Assembly: GCF_007748195.1 (NCBI RefSeq)
Contig: NZ_CP037920.1
Span: forward strand, 2,667,501 to 2,731,500
DNA: 64,000 nt
Direction of reading: 5' to 3'
Origin: Gimesia aquarii
GTDB lineage: Bacteria; Planctomycetota; Planctomycetia; Planctomycetales; Planctomycetaceae
Program-made: the position numbers and the translations under genes
In this document: piece by piece, positions 17,942 through 28,423 of the stretch
Numbering within the stretch: the stretch's first letter is position 1
How the letters are laid out: each line of letters begins with the position of its first letter
The notes under the pieces: model-generated
The model's input: the letters and a program-made list of their open reading frames with translations, nothing else
Database searches by the model: none
What the model was told of the DNA's origin: nothing

Positions 17942-19474
17942 TCAAGTTTTGACGGGTTCCCTGATTTGGCCGGTGGCAAGTTGCATAATCGACTCTTCAC
18001 TCATTTTTTTGCGAGAGAGTTCTCCCGTTAGTTGTCCTTCATGCATTACCAGCACACGATCAGAAATACCAAGAATCTCTTCCAGGTCACTGCTCACAAA
18101 CAAGATGGCCATTCCTTTTGACGCCAGCTCGACCATCAGATGATAGATTTCTTCTTTGGCTCCCACATCGACACCGCGGGTTGGTTCATCCAACAGCAAC
18201 ACAGCAGGACTCATTGCCAGCCATTTTCCTAACACGACTTTTTGCTGGTTTCCCCCGGATAAGAACTGAATGATTTGTCGATCATTCGGTGTCTTGATCT
18301 TCATCGCGGAAATCATTTCTTCCGTGAGATTACGTTCCTGAGCAAGATTAATGATTCCAAGAGTTTTCTGATCTCGAGAGACACTTGCCAGACTCATATT
18401 CTCTCGCACTGCCATTTCCAGAATTAATCCCTGCAGTTTTCGATCTTCGGGAACCAGTGCCATACCGGCTCGAATGGCATCTTTGGGAGAATGGATCTTT
18501 ACTTCCTGTCCATTGACAAAAATGGCTCCCGCTCGGGGGGCGTCTATTCCAAACAGGACCTGCATTAATTCAGTTCGGCCAGCTCCGACCAGACCCGAAA
18601 TTCCCACAATCTCATTTTTTTTGAGTGAAAAGTTGATTTTATGGGTGGGATTTACAGGTGTCCGGATATTTTTTACTTCAAGTATGACCTCACCGGTCTG
18701 ACGAGAACTATGAGGGAAAAACTGTGAGACATTGCGACCCACCATCATTTGTACCATTTGATCATGTGAGATCGAAGCACGGTCCAGATCACCGGCATTT
18801 TCACCGTCTCTCAGAACAACCACGCGATCCGCAAGTTCATTCACTTCACCCAATCGGTGTGAAATATAAATAATGCTGACCCCTTGCGACTTCAATTCGC
18901 GAATGACAGCAAACAGGGCTTCCGACTCATGAAGCGACAGAGAGGATGTGGGTTCATCCATAATCAGGATGCGTGCATTGATTGAAAGCGCTTTGGCGAT
19001 TTCGACCATTTGTTGCTGTCCGACTGTGAGAAGCCCTACAAGCGTTTGGGGAGCGAGGTTCAAGCCAACTCGTTTCAGCAACTTTTCTGACTCGATATAA
19101 GTTTGTGTTCGATTGATGATTCCCCAGGAGTTTGGTTCGCGACCTAGAAAAATATTGGCTGCGATATCCAGATTTTCTGAAAGGTTTAATTCCTGATGGA
19201 TGAGTGCGATTCCGAAATCGAGTGCTTCTTCCACAGTCGAAATCGAAACGGTTTTCCCATCTATGATGAGAGAACCAGAGTCAGGCGTTTGCACTCCCGC
19301 CAGGATTTTCATCAAGGTACTTTTGCCAGCACCGTTCTCACCAATGACTGCCAGCACTTCACCATGATTTAAAGTCAGGCTAACTTGATTCAGTGCTTTA
19401 ACACCGGGGAATTGCTTTGCGATGTTACGTACTTCCAACAAAGCTGCCGGTGAGGCGGGACTACTATTACTCAT
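17942..19474 (-). CDS. rbsA: Ribose-type sugar ABC transporter, tandem ATPase
   Basis: A 510-residue protein made of two ABC domains. The first has Walker [10 protein letters not shown], signature [15 protein letters not shown] and Walker [12 protein letters not shown]. The second has the usual degenerate Walker A ([10 protein letters not shown]), signature [15 protein letters not shown] and Walker [16 protein letters not shown]. This asymmetry is normal in RbsA/MglA. It overlaps the substrate-binding-protein gene by 8 bases. The substrate is inferred only at family level. Confidence 0.94.
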   Translation of the reverse strand: MSNSSPASPAALLEVRNIAKQFPGVKALNQVSLTLNHGEVLAVIGENGAGKSTLMKILAGVQTPDSGSLIIDGKTVSISTVEEALDFGIALIHQELNLSENLDIAANIFLGREPNSWGIINRTQTYIESEKLLKRVGLNLAPQTLVGLLTVGQQQMVEIAKALSINARILIMDEPTSSLSLHESEALFAVIRELKSQGVSIIYISHRLGEVNELADRVVVLRDGENAGDLDRASISHDQMVQMMVGRNVSQFFPHSSRQTGEVILEVKNIRTPVNPTHKINFSLKKNEIVGISGLVGAGRTELMQVLFGIDAPRAGAIFVNGQEVKIHSPKDAIRAGMALVPEDRKLQGLILEMAVRENMSLASVSRDQKTLGIINLAQERNLTEEMISAMKIKTPNDRQIIQFLSGGNQQKVVLGKWLAMSPAVLLLDEPTRGVDVGAKEEIYHLMVELASKGMAILFVSSDLEEILGISDRVLVMHEGQLTGELSRKKMSEESIMQLATGQIREPVKT

Positions 19475-20603
19475 CCGCCTTGGTTTCTTTCTGCTTTTCT
19501 GTCGATTCGTTATTTTTCTCAGTATTTTTCTCGGTGCTGGATTCAGTCTTGGTCGTTTCGGGTAGCTTTTCTCCAGTTTGATTTGAATCGCCTAAGATTG
19601 ATTTTAACTCAGCCCAGAACTCTTTTACATTGTCTTTTCTGATCGTTCGGGCAGGAATGAGAATCGCTTTACTTTCTGGAATGACCGATTGATCACCATT
19701 CGCAAGTGCATTCAGAATGCGGACTGATTCATAACCATAACGGTAAGGATTTTGAACAACCGTTCCGACTACCGTTCCATCAACAATCCCCTGTAGACTG
19801 ATTTCATCTTCGTCGAACGAAACCACTTTAATCTGATTCAGTTTTCCAGCATCTTTAATTGCTTCCAGGCACAGTGGTGGGTTGTAGGCAAACAGTCCGA
19901 CCATGCACTTCAAGTTAGGATACTTGGCGATAGCATCTTGAGCATTCGCTTTGGCCTGAGGAAAATCAAAGTCATCCAGTCGCGTGTCCAATATTGTATA
20001 TTTGTCATTTTTGACGACTTTGTCCGGTTCGTCATACCGCGTGTTATCGTAGGAACGATCCATCAATTCATCGATCACTCCCTGTCGACGATGACGTGCG
20101 TTTGCTTGACCTAAACGTCCGACGAAAAGCATAACCTCACCTCCTTCGGGCAACGCTTCCTTAACCAGTTCTCCACACATGCGTCCGGCCTTGTAATTAT
20201 CCATTCCAACATAACATAGACGTGGGCTGTTGGGAGCATCCGAATCCTGAGTGATCAGAATTGAGTTATCAGCAACTTCCTGTAAAAGTTCACTTTGGTT
20301 GTCAGGATCAATGGGACTGATGGCAATTCCGTCGATGCCTTGAGCCAGGAGTTCCTGTACCATTCTTTTCTGGTCTGCTACTCCTTGGGGGGGCATCCTT
20401 ACTTCCACATTGACATCAAGGTCTTCTCCCGCTTTTTCTGCTCCCTTTTGAGCAATCACCCAAAACGAAGCAATCCCGTTTGTCACGAAAGAAACAGTCT
20501 TCTTTCCATCTTCCTTTCCCTGATTGCAGCCGACTATAGCAATCGAAATACTTAATATTGTTGTGAAAAAGATGCAATTCCGAATCAATTCGCGACAGCT
20601 CAT
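19467..20603 (-). CDS. rbsB: Sugar ABC transporter substrate-binding lipoprotein, RbsB-like
   Basis: About 378 residues, a periplasmic-binding-protein-like I fold. The signal peptide ends IAIVGCNQG, so the Cys is likely lipidated. Motifs [31 protein letters not shown] and [11 protein letters not shown] mark the ribose/galactose group. The C-terminal 40 residues are a Lys/Glu/Thr-rich tail without hydrophobic residues, unusual for the family. ATG 20603 has AAGGAG upstream. TTG 20606 is an alternative. It is the first gene of the operon. The sugar is not determined. Confidence 0.88.
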   Translation of the reverse strand: MSCRELIRNCIFFTTILSISIAIVGCNQGKEDGKKTVSFVTNGIASFWVIAQKGAEKAGEDLDVNVEVRMPPQGVADQKRMVQELLAQGIDGIAISPIDPDNQSELLQEVADNSILITQDSDAPNSPRLCYVGMDNYKAGRMCGELVKEALPEGGEVMLFVGRLGQANARHRRQGVIDELMDRSYDNTRYDEPDKVVKNDKYTILDTRLDDFDFPQAKANAQDAIAKYPNLKCMVGLFAYNPPLCLEAIKDAGKLNQIKVVSFDEDEISLQGIVDGTVVGTVVQNPYRYGYESVRILNALANGDQSVIPESKAILIPARTIRKDNVKEFWAELKSILGDSNQTGEKLPETTKTESSTEKNTEKNNESTEKQKETKADE

Positions 20604-20953
20604 CAAGCGAGGCTCCTTGTTTGTGTGTTGTGCGGAAGATTAGTTTATGTATTAGAAAAAAAAAGGATTTCTTCACTTATATGATGCAATGATTTCGTAG
20701 AAATATCGACCTTAGTTGCTGAAAATCAAAAAAATAAAAATGAATACCGTCCAGTTTTCAATGGGTCATGCACCTGTTATCATGGAAAACAGATAATTTC
20801 TGTGAGCTGGCTTAATATCACTTATCATTTTCCTAATTTTACGGATTGGAGTGAAAAGGCTCTTCGTTTTTTCAGTTTGATTGGACAGATACCGTAAATT
20901 CCTTCCTATTTAGTATTACATTATTCATTTGACATCAGAGCAGGGGCAACAAC
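20604..20953. other. Divergent promoter region
   Basis: About 350 AT-rich bases between the ribose-type operon and the 971-residue protein gene. Promoters for both directions are expected. I recognised no operator, RNA gene or small ORF. A GCAGGGG ribosome site for the GTG at 20954 lies at the right end. Confidence 0.45.
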
Positions 20954-23869
20954 GTGATTCAAGCTTTCAAAACTTTGTCTGTGATTGTTAGTGCAGTATT
21001 GATCTCACACCCCTTATTGGCGGATGCTTCTCATCAATCCCAAACATGGACTTTTACTGACAAGGATCATGGTTGGACAGCCTATCGCGATTGCAGTCTC
21101 TCTCTGAAAGAGAATTCTCTGCAGGTAAAGAGTACCGGTAAAGATCCTCATTTTGGTCGTGATTTAAAGGCATCCGGCGGCTGGAAGAAAATCAGAATTC
21201 GACTTCGTTCTCCTCAGCGACTGAGAGGAGAAATTTACTGGAAAACGCAAAAAAATAACTCATTTTCTGACAAGCGTTCTCAAAAATTCGATACTCGGAT
21301 GGCACCGAAAAAGTGGCAAGATCTGGTATTAGTCTTTAAGGCGGATTCTGATCTGACGGGTTTACGCATTGATCCCGCCAGCCGTAAAGGTTTGATCGAA
21401 ATAGAATCCATTTCTTTGGAGAACTCGGAAGCCCCGCGTTCTGCTTCAGCGACTCCCGTTGATCAGATTAAACTATTGAAAGACTTCAAAGTGGAACTCT
21501 TGTATTCCGTACCAACTGATGAGCAGGGGTCCTGGGTCAGTATGACCATTGATCCCAAGGGGCGATTGATTGCCTCAGATCAATATGGTGCTCTCTATCG
21601 AATTACACCTGCAAAAATCGGATCCAACACGAACGACACTCAGGTAGAAAAACTACCCGTCGATATGGGAATGGCGCATGGTTTGTTATATGCGTTTGAT
21701 AGTTTGTACGCAGTGGTGAATGGAGGGAAAGAGCGTCCTTCTGGCTTGTATCGTTTGAAGGATACGAATGGTGATGATCAGTTTGACGAAGTGAAATTCT
21801 TGAGAGAAATCAAAGGAGCAGGGGAACATGGACCGCATGCCATCATTCTTTCGCCCGATAAGAAGTCACTTTATATCGCTGCGGGAAATCATACCGATTT
21901 ACCCAAACCTGAAAAATCCTTAGTCCCACGCAATTGGGATGAAGATCTGCTTTTACCACGATTATGGGACGCCCGTGGTCATGCTGCCGGCAAACTGGCT
22001 CCTGGTGGTTGGATATGTCGTACCGACCCTGATGGAAAAGAATTTGAAGTTGTCAGCATTGGGTTTAGGAATGAGTATGATATCGCCTTCAATCCAGAAG
22101 GAGAACTATTTACTTACGATGCTGATATGGAATGGGATGTCGGGTCTCCCTGGTATCGTCCCACACGTGTCAATCATGCAACCAGCGGTAGTGAATTTGG
22201 TTGGCGCTCCGGAACTGGTAAATGGCCTGATTACTATCCCGATAGTCTACCTGCTGTTGTGAATATCGGCCAGGGTTCACCTACCGGTATCGTGTTTGGA
22301 ACAGGTGCAAAATTTCCGGCAAAGTATCAAGATGCCTTGTTTATTTCTGACTGGAGTTACGGCATTATTTACGCGGTACATATGAAACCACAAGGGGCCT
22401 CTTATGTTGCGACATATGAAAAATTTGCCTCAGCCACACCATTGCCTGTTACAGATTTAGTTGTCAATCCGGTCGATGGTGCGTTTTATTTCACGATCGG
22501 TGGTAGAAGGACTCAATCTGGTCTGTACCGTATTACTTATACCGGAAACGAGTCGACAGCTCCTGTTGAGCCTACACCAGATGCTCTGGCAGGTTTGCGA
22601 GAATTGCGACGTGATCTGGAAGAATTCCATGGCCAGCAGGGAGAAAACATTGTCTATTCCGTATGGCCTTATTTAGGGCATCAAGACCGACACATTCGCT
22701 ATGCAGCACGAATTGCCCTGGAGCATCAGCCAGTTGAGCAATGGCAAAATTGTGTACTTCTGGAAAAAGACCCTGCGAAGTTGATTACAGCAGGTATTGC
22801 TTTAGCTCGGAATGGAAAGCCAAGCTTCAAAACGCCGTTACTGAATCGATTGAAAAGCTTAGACTGGAACGCACTCACTGCAAACCAGAAAATGGATTTA
22901 TTACGTCTTTACCAATTAGTATTTGTTCGCTTGGGTGAACCAACGGAATCAGAACGTAAAAACGTTCTCGCTCAAATTAATAAAGCTTATCCAGCTCAGA
23001 ACTCATTTATGAATCGAGAGTTGAGCCGGGTTTTGGTTTATTTAAATGCCCCCAAGGTCATCGAGCGAACTTTGGAACTTCAAAACAAAGCATTGACACA
23101 AGAAGAACAGATTCATTATGCCAAAGTGCTCAGCAACCTTGCTGCTGGTTGGAATGATAACTTGCGAAAGAAATATTTTAATTGGTATGTAAAATCGACG
23201 GCCCACAAAGGAGGGATGTCGTTTAATAAGTTCCTGGTCAATATTCGAGCAGAAGCAATCAAAACGCTAAGTGACCAGGAGAAAGAAATGCTCAAGCCGA
23301 TTCTGGAAGTGAATCTGGAAAAATCAGCACCTGTTGTGAAAGGACCCCCGCGTCCATTTGTCAAAAAGTGGACTGTAAGCGAGTTATTAGACGCTGCCAA
23401 TAATGATAAGATTCAGCGCAATTTTGAGCGCGGACGAGAAATGTTTGCCGCGACGTCCTGTTTCAAATGTCATCGCTTCGCGGGAGAAGGAGGAACTATC
23501 GGCCCTGATCTTACTGGAGCAGGGGGGCGTTTTAATGCTCAGAATTTATTGGAGTCGATCATTGAACCTTCTAAAGTTATTTCAGATCAATATGCATCGA
23601 CCATGTTTATTCTGGATGATGGACGTGTTGTCAATGGGCGCGTGATTAACTTGAGTGGCAAGAACTTGATGGTACTCACCGATATGACGAACCCCAGTAA
23701 TTTGACCGTAGTAAACCGTGATACCATTGATGAAATGCTACCTTCCAAATCTTCGATGATGCCAACAGGACTCATCGATACATTGACTAAAGAAGAAGCA
23801 TTGGACTTATTGGCGTATCTGCGATCAGGTGGCAAAACCGATCATGAACTGTTTCAAAAAAAGAAATAG
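20954..23869 (+). CDS. Exported PVC-type heme-binding beta-propeller protein
   Basis: A 971-residue secreted protein of the planctomycete 'putative membrane-bound dehydrogenase' type. Signal peptide at 1-26, a beta-sandwich region to about 165, a sorbosone/glucose-dehydrogenase-like propeller to about 535 (GLYRLKDTNGDDQFDEV, GFRNEYDIAFNPEGELF), a HEAT-like helical region to about 800, and a cytochrome c domain with CFKCH near residue 840 followed by IGPDLTG. It probably oxidises a sugar or similar substrate in the periplasm and passes electrons to heme. GTG start with AGGGG upstream. The substrate is unknown. Confidence 0.88.
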   Translation: MIQAFKTLSVIVSAVLISHPLLADASHQSQTWTFTDKDHGWTAYRDCSLSLKENSLQVKSTGKDPHFGRDLKASGGWKKIRIRLRSPQRLRGEIYWKTQKNNSFSDKRSQKFDTRMAPKKWQDLVLVFKADSDLTGLRIDPASRKGLIEIESISLENSEAPRSASATPVDQIKLLKDFKVELLYSVPTDEQGSWVSMTIDPKGRLIASDQYGALYRITPAKIGSNTNDTQVEKLPVDMGMAHGLLYAFDSLYAVVNGGKERPSGLYRLKDTNGDDQFDEVKFLREIKGAGEHGPHAIILSPDKKSLYIAAGNHTDLPKPEKSLVPRNWDEDLLLPRLWDARGHAAGKLAPGGWICRTDPDGKEFEVVSIGFRNEYDIAFNPEGELFTYDADMEWDVGSPWYRPTRVNHATSGSEFGWRSGTGKWPDYYPDSLPAVVNIGQGSPTGIVFGTGAKFPAKYQDALFISDWSYGIIYAVHMKPQGASYVATYEKFASATPLPVTDLVVNPVDGAFYFTIGGRRTQSGLYRITYTGNESTAPVEPTPDALAGLRELRRDLEEFHGQQGENIVYSVWPYLGHQDRHIRYAARIALEHQPVEQWQNCVLLEKDPAKLITAGIALARNGKPSFKTPLLNRLKSLDWNALTANQKMDLLRLYQLVFVRLGEPTESERKNVLAQINKAYPAQNSFMNRELSRVLVYLNAPKVIERTLELQNKALTQEEQIHYAKVLSNLAAGWNDNLRKKYFNWYVKSTAHKGGMSFNKFLVNIRAEAIKTLSDQEKEMLKPILEVNLEKSAPVVKGPPRPFVKKWTVSELLDAANNDKIQRNFERGREMFAATSCFKCHRFAGEGGTIGPDLTGAGGRFNAQNLLESIIEPSKVISDQYASTMFILDDGRVVNGRVINLSGKNLMVLTDMTNPSNLTVVNRDTIDEMLPSKSSMMPTGLIDTLTKEEALDLLAYLRSGGKTDHELFQKKK

Positions 23870-24135
23870 CTTCTTGATGTAGAAGATTCTACCTCATTGA
23901 ATACTTTTGTATTGATTGCTGGGATTAATCTGGGGTGCCAGTGGTGAATTCGTATTTATCGCCGTCGAAAATCTAATCCATGTGTATGATCTATAGACAA
24001 CGATTCTTCAGTTATTCTGCATGGATCAAGAGCATCTCACGTTTGCTTACCAGGGACGTCTTCATTGACTGACAGTCATATATGGAAAACTCGTCCCAGA
24101 AATATTGGCTTAAGACGAATTGAAATCACAATACT

Positions 24136-25410
24136 ATGCTGAAAACTTCCAATCTTATTACTCGCCGAGACTGGCTTGCTAATACAGCAGCAATCGCCTG
24201 TGGTTCGGTTGTTCATCAGGCGATTGCCAATTCAGCAAAGCCGGTCAAAACGAAATCGGTTGCTGCCATCGTCTCGATCTATGAACAGGGGACTCACGCC
24301 GATGTTCTGATTGGAAAAATTCTGGAGGGCTGGAAACAGGATGGCGGAGCTGGCCCGGCACTAAAACTGGTATCGCTATACGTCGACCAGTTTACCGATA
24401 AGGACATGTCTCGCAAGATGGCTACCAAATACAATGTGCCGATATTCGACTCGATCGAAAACGCCGTCACTGTTGGTAGTGATCGTATACCCGTCGATGG
24501 TGTGATCAGTATTGGAGAGCATGGCGACTACCCCTTCAATGAAAAAGAGCAGCAGCTCTATCCTCGCCGTCGTTTTTTTAAAGAGATAACTGATACTTTT
24601 AAAAAGTACGGTCGCGTTGTTCCTGTGTTTAATGACAAGCACCTTGGGCCAGTTTGGTCAGATGCAAAATGGATTTACAATCGTGCACAGAAGATGAATG
24701 TTCCTTTTATGGCTGGATCGTCTCTACCTCTGACGTATCGAAAGCCTGAATTCAAAGTCCCGATGGGATCTGAAATCGAGGCAGCGGTAGGGATCGGGTA
24801 CTCTGGTCTCGACATCTATGGTATTCATGCACTCGAATGTTATCAATGTCTGGTCGAGCGACGTCGTGGTGCTGAAAAAGGTGTTAAATGGGTGCAATGT
24901 TTGCAGGGTGATCAGGTGTGGAATGCCCTCGATAATGGCATTGTTTCCAAGGATGTATTCAATGCAGCACTCGCGGCAGTACCGAAAAGAGGCAATGTGA
25001 ATGTTCGTGAAGACCCAGATGTTGCCCTATTTCTATTCAAATACAATGATGGATTTTTAGGAGTCCAGTTTATGTTGCAGTCGGTGAGTCGAACGTCGGT
25101 GGCGCTGAAGCTCAAGGGGCAAAAGCGGCCCATTGCCACGCAATTTGAAGAGCGACCGGAACCCTCTCATCCACATTTTGCTTATCTATTGAAAGCAATT
25201 GAAGGGATGATCCATACAGGACGTCCGAGCTATCCTGTTGAGCGAACACTTTTAACCGGTGGAATTCTTGATCGAGCACTTACTTCACGAGTTATGAACA
25301 GCAAAAAAATGATGACTCCCGAATTGTCAATCCAGTATCAACCAGTCGACTATCCACACGCACCCGTGCCCGAATTGACCTCTTATGATGCCCGCTCTTC
25401 AGTAGAATAG
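24136..25410 (+). CDS. Tat-exported protein, unrecognised
   Basis: A 424-residue protein starting with a twin-arginine signal (ITRRDWLANTAAIACGSVV), so it is probably exported folded. No Rossmann GxGxxG or catalytic motif is obvious. The middle contains GVISIGEHGDYPFN and PVFNDKHLGPVW. The C-terminal half, with SYPVERTLLTGGILDRAL, recalls planctomycete Gfo/Idh-like proteins, but I do not assign that family. It follows the heme-binding propeller in the same direction after 266 bases and could act on the same substrate. Confidence 0.72.
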   Translation: MLKTSNLITRRDWLANTAAIACGSVVHQAIANSAKPVKTKSVAAIVSIYEQGTHADVLIGKILEGWKQDGGAGPALKLVSLYVDQFTDKDMSRKMATKYNVPIFDSIENAVTVGSDRIPVDGVISIGEHGDYPFNEKEQQLYPRRRFFKEITDTFKKYGRVVPVFNDKHLGPVWSDAKWIYNRAQKMNVPFMAGSSLPLTYRKPEFKVPMGSEIEAAVGIGYSGLDIYGIHALECYQCLVERRRGAEKGVKWVQCLQGDQVWNALDNGIVSKDVFNAALAAVPKRGNVNVREDPDVALFLFKYNDGFLGVQFMLQSVSRTSVALKLKGQKRPIATQFEERPEPSHPHFAYLLKAIEGMIHTGRPSYPVERTLLTGGILDRALTSRVMNSKKMMTPELSIQYQPVDYPHAPVPELTSYDARSSVE

Positions 25411-25478
25411 GGTAATATCAATCTGCTCTTTTCTTAGCTATTTTACTTTGATTCACACAGAATATTTACGAGTCTGAA

Positions 25479-28370
25479 CTACTGAGATTTGGATGCCAGA
25501 TTCTCTTTGTGCCTTACATGCAGCAGTACAGGGATGGAGGTTTGCCTGCCTTCTTGTGCCGCTTGAATGTGGAACAGCCGTGTTGTTTCCGGAACCCATT
25601 TCGCCGCAGTCAAATAAAATGTTCGTTCGTTTTGATCATCCAGTAGTAACAGGCCGTTCAATCCGATGTTATCGACATAAACGCCGTGGGGTAGATTTCG
25701 TCCTGCATACTCGCGTCCAAATCCAACGACACCTTTATATCCGTCTCGTAAAAGCAGGACCTTGGCTGCGATCGTTTCGCCAGGATGAACTGTCAGCTCC
25801 AAAGGTTTTTCTGGAATCTCTATAAAATTTAATCCCGCGCCACTTTTTGTATTTGTATCCATTGCCGCGATTCGAATGATTAATCTCGGGCTTTTCAGTA
25901 ACTGAATGGTACCCAATGAATTCACCGCATACGTTTGTTTTTTGCCAGCAATCATTGCTGAGGCCATGACTTTGATTGGATGATATTTTTCATCTGTCGG
26001 TCTGGGCGCTACAAGAGGTCCGGGGAGATCTGTTACTGGGTCTGCAGAAATGACACCATAAGCACGATCATGTCCTGACTGGATAATAATCGGGCTGGTA
26101 ACATGAAATCCGGGAGGCACATCTGAAATGTCAACTTGAATCGGGCCATCGAACCCATCCATACGCTGTGCGACGACTTCAATTTCTTTCCCGCTACCTG
26201 CGTTGATTTTGGGGTTAGCTCCTTTCAGAGTCACCTTGAAGTCCGGTTTTCTAGGGCGAACGGTCAACTCATAATGAAAGTCTTTTCCCTGGAATCCCCG
26301 AACATCAGAAACACGTACGTAGTAAGTACCGTCCTTTGGGGCCTTAAATATCAGCCGGGAATCGTCGCCCAGTTCACGTCTACCATCATCATTATTTTCA
26401 TAATAGGCTGTGAACACTGGAAGGCCGTTGGGAGGTAACTCCGTCCCTACAGGATGAGGCTCTACAATATAACAGGGCTCATGCAGAGCGTGAGTAATGG
26501 GGCTGGTCCCAAAATAAGTATAACGTTTCCCACCACTACCGGGGTAGACGTTAAATCCTGAATCAGGACCACGTGGATACAGCCAGAGCTTAACCACTTC
26601 GCCGTTGGCATACAGGTATTCGTTCAATTCCATTTCCTGCCAATTATGGATCCGGAAGTCACTTAGGATATTGGAATCTTTGCCTCGGAATGTGAAATAC
26701 GAATCGCGGACAGCCCGCAGTAAAACTCTGGGGATCTGTTTTCCCTCCGCATCGAGCACTTCGATTTTCGAGTCAAGCTTGGATTTTTTGCGTGCCGCAT
26801 TGGTTTCAATGAGCCATTCTTCACCTGCCTTGGATTCAAATTGATATAAGTCGAGATCGGAATGATCTTGTTGAGAGGAATGAATCATACCACTGGCGAT
26901 AACTGAAGGTGACGTCAGAACAGTCGCCTCTTTCGTGTGGTTATTGGGCTCCTGCTCTTTTAACTTGACTGCTTTGATCATTTTTTTGTTATGTAGATTT
27001 GGTTTCGCCTTGGTGACTGTATTGTTTTGTTTTTTCTTGGGAGAGGTTGAGTTTGATACAAGTGGATACTGCTCCACAAGACCATTGCTAAATCCGACCA
27101 GAGCGTATTTTGAATCTGGCGAAAAAGCAACGGAAGTAGGAATTGCAGGTAAATCGTCGACTACGTCTAACAGGACTAACTGCTCAGCATCCCAGATTTT
27201 CAACGAGCGGTCATCGGAAATAGACGCCAGCAGTTTGTTGTCAGGGGAATAAACAAATTGGATTACCGGACTTTCATGTGCGAAGCGCGATGTAATCAGT
27301 GGATTGATTTTTGCTGAGTTTCGCGAAACAAACTTCCATTTTCGAATACGGTTATCTGCACCTGCTGCAAGAATGAATTTCCCATCTGGACTGAATGAGA
27401 CGGCAAATTGTTCTTTGAGAGGCTGGCTGAGAGTATCCAGACGGTTACCTGTTGAAACCTGCCAGATTTTTACTGTAGAGTCAGCGGAGGCACTAGCGAG
27501 TGTTGTGCTGTCAGGACTGAATGCCAGATCAAAAATGGCCCCATTGTGGCCTGTTAAGTCTCGTATTTTTTTTCCGGATTCGACATCCCAGAGAATAATG
27601 TTTCGATCATAGCTGCCGGTAGCGAGCCATTTTTTATTCGGGCTGATCTGGGAAGCATACAACACATCTCTATGACCCGAAAATTCTTTTAACTTTTTAC
27701 CAGTCGAAACGTCCCAGATGATTGATTTCCCAAACAGGCCCGTTGTTCCCGAAGAGGTAATCAACCATTTTCCGTCAGGGCTATATCGTACTGAGTTTAC
27801 TTTACCGGGAAGATCTTTCAAATTATGAACCGTTTTACCAGAGCTGAGTGATAAAATTTCTACTTCTGCAAAACGGGCGATAGCGAGTATACCGTTTTTG
27901 GAAGAGGCAAGAGAGGTAATCGGTTTTTTAACCGATTTTATAGGAGCAATTTGAGGAATTGATAATCGAGTGCGCGTCGGTTTTTTTCCGGATGGTCCTT
28001 TAGCGCCCTGGCCGATCCACTCTTCCAGAAGTTTAATCTCTTGTGAAGTGAGTTTCTCACCACTGTCTTCAGGGGGCATTACTGGCTTGGCTTCGCCTTT
28101 GATCATCCGCATCAGGCGACTGTTGTTACTGTCACCGGGAAAAATCGCAGGACCATGTTTGCCGCCTTTAAGCAGCCCCTGGTAAGTGTCGATTGCGAAC
28201 TTTCCTTCGGGATCATCAACACTATGACAACTTTCACAATATTTTCGAAACAAGGGGGTGATCTGTTTTTGATAATCAATTTGTGCTTCTTCTGCCTGTA
28301 AAGAGTTCGCAGAAGCAAATACAAGAGCGATTGAAAAAGCCAGAATTGTTTTTGTCAAAATGTGTGACAT
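25479..28370 (-). CDS. Exported PSCyt1 cytochrome with WD40 propeller
   Basis: About 963 residues. After a signal peptide comes the planctomycete cytochrome c domain (KYCESCHSVDDPEG with heme motif CESCH, and PVMPPED distal). Six or seven WD40 repeats follow (for example SYDRNIILWDVESGKKI), then a Lys-rich linker and a long beta-sandwich region with a pre-peptidase-like domain. It is likely periplasmic or surface-bound. ATG 28370 is chosen because GAGG stands six bases upstream. TTG 28382 is less likely. Third gene of the DUF1501 - DUF1549 - PSCyt1 operon. Confidence 0.88.
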   Translation of the reverse strand: MSHILTKTILAFSIALVFASANSLQAEEAQIDYQKQITPLFRKYCESCHSVDDPEGKFAIDTYQGLLKGGKHGPAIFPGDSNNSRLMRMIKGEAKPVMPPEDSGEKLTSQEIKLLEEWIGQGAKGPSGKKPTRTRLSIPQIAPIKSVKKPITSLASSKNGILAIARFAEVEILSLSSGKTVHNLKDLPGKVNSVRYSPDGKWLITSSGTTGLFGKSIIWDVSTGKKLKEFSGHRDVLYASQISPNKKWLATGSYDRNIILWDVESGKKIRDLTGHNGAIFDLAFSPDSTTLASASADSTVKIWQVSTGNRLDTLSQPLKEQFAVSFSPDGKFILAAGADNRIRKWKFVSRNSAKINPLITSRFAHESPVIQFVYSPDNKLLASISDDRSLKIWDAEQLVLLDVVDDLPAIPTSVAFSPDSKYALVGFSNGLVEQYPLVSNSTSPKKKQNNTVTKAKPNLHNKKMIKAVKLKEQEPNNHTKEATVLTSPSVIASGMIHSSQQDHSDLDLYQFESKAGEEWLIETNAARKKSKLDSKIEVLDAEGKQIPRVLLRAVRDSYFTFRGKDSNILSDFRIHNWQEMELNEYLYANGEVVKLWLYPRGPDSGFNVYPGSGGKRYTYFGTSPITHALHEPCYIVEPHPVGTELPPNGLPVFTAYYENNDDGRRELGDDSRLIFKAPKDGTYYVRVSDVRGFQGKDFHYELTVRPRKPDFKVTLKGANPKINAGSGKEIEVVAQRMDGFDGPIQVDISDVPPGFHVTSPIIIQSGHDRAYGVISADPVTDLPGPLVAPRPTDEKYHPIKVMASAMIAGKKQTYAVNSLGTIQLLKSPRLIIRIAAMDTNTKSGAGLNFIEIPEKPLELTVHPGETIAAKVLLLRDGYKGVVGFGREYAGRNLPHGVYVDNIGLNGLLLLDDQNERTFYLTAAKWVPETTRLFHIQAAQEGRQTSIPVLLHVRHKENLASKSQ

Positions 28371-28423
28371 CGATGACCTCAAGTCAGCTATATAAAGTAT
28401 TTAAATTAGCTAGTACTATCAAT

